Shown here in pieces: positions 63,380 through 64,000 of a stretch of 64,000 bases of DNA (within the stretch, counting starts at the first letter, position 1; every line of letters begins with the position of its first letter). This stretch comes from Streptomyces filipinensis (GTDB lineage Bacteria > Actinomycetota > Actinomycetes > Streptomycetales > Streptomycetaceae). Location: NCBI RefSeq assembly GCF_014649495.1, contig NZ_BMTD01000005.1, forward strand, positions 342,211 through 406,210, written 5' to 3'. The notes below the pieces were generated by a model that worked only from the letters and a program-made list of their open reading frames with translations, was not told the origin of the DNA and ran no database searches. The position numbers and the translations under genes are program-made.

Positions 63380-63535
63380 AACAGCCGGACGAGCAGCCAG
63401 AGCACCTCGCGCTGGCCCGGGACGACCCCGCGGGTCTGGACTTCCGCGACCAGTACACCCGAGGCGACGGCGCAGATCATCGAGGCGAAGCGCGAGCACC
63501 AGCCGCTTCCCGAGGAGCCGCGTACCCATCGCGTC
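63380..63535 (+). pseudogene. Ku C-terminal fragment, frameshifted
   Basis: One frame gives PEHLALARDDPAGLDFRDQY, another continues TPEATAQIIEAKREHQPLPE before drifting. Together they match the C-terminal helix of Streptomyces Ku (Y-T-x-A-L...VIEAKREHxPLPE). The N-terminal Ku core is not here; a Ku core without this tail is at 32782. 63536-63748 shows no recognised gene. Confidence 0.5.
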
Positions 63536-63748
63536 AGCGGGAGGGAAAGGCCAGCCCCCGGCCGCCGGCGCCGGCACGACGACCACGTACGGTGACCGCT
63601 GCCCCCTGCCTCATCCGAGACCTCCCGGCGGCGGACATTACCTGGGCGACGACCACCGACTGCGGCGAGATGGGTCAACTGAGGTGCCCCGGCAAGTTCC
63701 TGCCCCACACCCCTGGTGCCAAGGGCTGGGATGCCCGTACAACGAACC

Positions 63749-64000
63749 ATGGCCCATCGCCGCGATCCCGATGACCTGTCACCGCCAAGAAGCTGGAGCC
63801 CCCCTGAGCGCCGACTCTGGTCCGCTTTCCGTGACGGCAGCATGCTGGACCTGCGCACAGGCGCTGAAGCGGATGACGATCCCTCCACTGGGTCGGCCTG
63901 GGGGCCGGAGCGGCAGATCAGAGCTCATGTGATCGCTGTCCTGCTCCTCCATGGGCCGCCCGCCCGTCCCGGAAAGGTCTGTGCGCTCCGTGTCACAGGC
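63749..64000 (+). CDS. Membrane-associated oxidoreductase-like protein, N-terminal part (runs off right edge)
   Basis: ATG 63749 starts a frame open to the window end (84 codons). It contains PERRLWSAFRDGSMLDLRTG, GSAWGPERQIRAHVIAVLLL and HGPPARPGKVCALRVTG. I recognise this as the N-terminal pattern of Streptomyces proteins annotated as membrane-associated oxidoreductases (F-x-DGS-x-x-DLR, W-GPER, LLL-GPP), which continue with pentapeptide-like repeats. The first 22 residues are Arg/Pro-rich and a later start is possible. No ribosome site is evident. Confidence 0.65.
   Translation, partial: MAHRRDPDDLSPPRSWSPPERRLWSAFRDGSMLDLRTGAEADDDPSTGSAWGPERQIRAHVIAVLLLHGPPARPGKVCALRVTG

Overview
The window is high-GC DNA whose codon use, gene families and mobile elements are those of a Streptomyces-type actinobacterium. 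It most resembles an accessory chromosome region or chromosome arm. Intact operons alternate with IS elements, IS relics and genes carrying frameshifts, stops or deletions. No rRNA, tRNA, prophage or replication origin was recognised. All calls come from reading the sequence; nothing was searched against a database.

Layout. 0-9.4 kb: transposase remains (ISAs1, ISL3, IS5), an ArsR-type regulator, a secreted ricin-type lectin, a DUF5317 protein, a TetR/DUF1304 pair with a clear palindromic operator, mscL, and a toxin/immunity area (SUKH protein, beheaded NucA/NucB nuclease, candidate immunity protein). 9.6-20.6 kb: an intact acetate-to-polyhydroxyalkanoate module. An acetyl-CoA synthetase / thiolase / PhaE-like / PHA synthase / reductase / phasin operon lies opposite a LytS-type kinase, LytTR regulator, small membrane protein, acetate-type symporter and adenylate kinase. 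20.8-26.8 kb: a graveyard holding an IS3 relic, a degraded type I-E-like CRISPR fragment, Tn7-like tnsA/tnsB and tniQ relics, an overlooked small membrane gene, a PD-(D/E)XK nuclease with a HEPN-like motif, and a beheaded ATPase. 26.8-31.9 kb: a two-component system beside a MacB/FtsX-type ABC exporter.

32-41.4 kb: broken spoIIE-like and ku genes, a TrkA-type potassium channel, a DUF1345 protein, a decayed Orn/Lys/Arg-decarboxylase-type gene, an intact GAF-SpoIIE phosphatase, a phased repeat array, and a dead Tn3-type unit (tnpA piece, pentapeptide-repeat pseudogene, resolvase piece). 41.5-46.9 kb: a large TPR-CHAT protease gene opposite a two-gene operon for a Cys-containing small protein and a four-helix membrane protein. 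This is the best candidate for an undescribed system. 47-53.5 kb: HAD phosphatase, LysE exporter, an LLM oxidoreductase and three insertion sequences, two of them almost touching. 53.6-64 kb: VOC protein, a second tniQ relic, rhodanese relic, metY-metX with a Cys-containing leader peptide, a decayed 2OG-Fe oxygenase, a large SUKH protein, and fragments of NRPS, Ig-like surface protein and Ku genes. A reading frame resembling membrane-associated oxidoreductases runs off the right edge.

How parts fit. The acetate module is biochemically closed: import, activation to acetyl-CoA (releasing AMP), AMP recycling by adenylate kinase, condensation, reduction, polymerisation and granule coating. The metY/metX pair makes homocysteine from homoserine, and its leader peptide suggests control by cysteine supply. 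The mobile-element zones show repeated insertion and deletion, which explains the many beheaded genes beside them.
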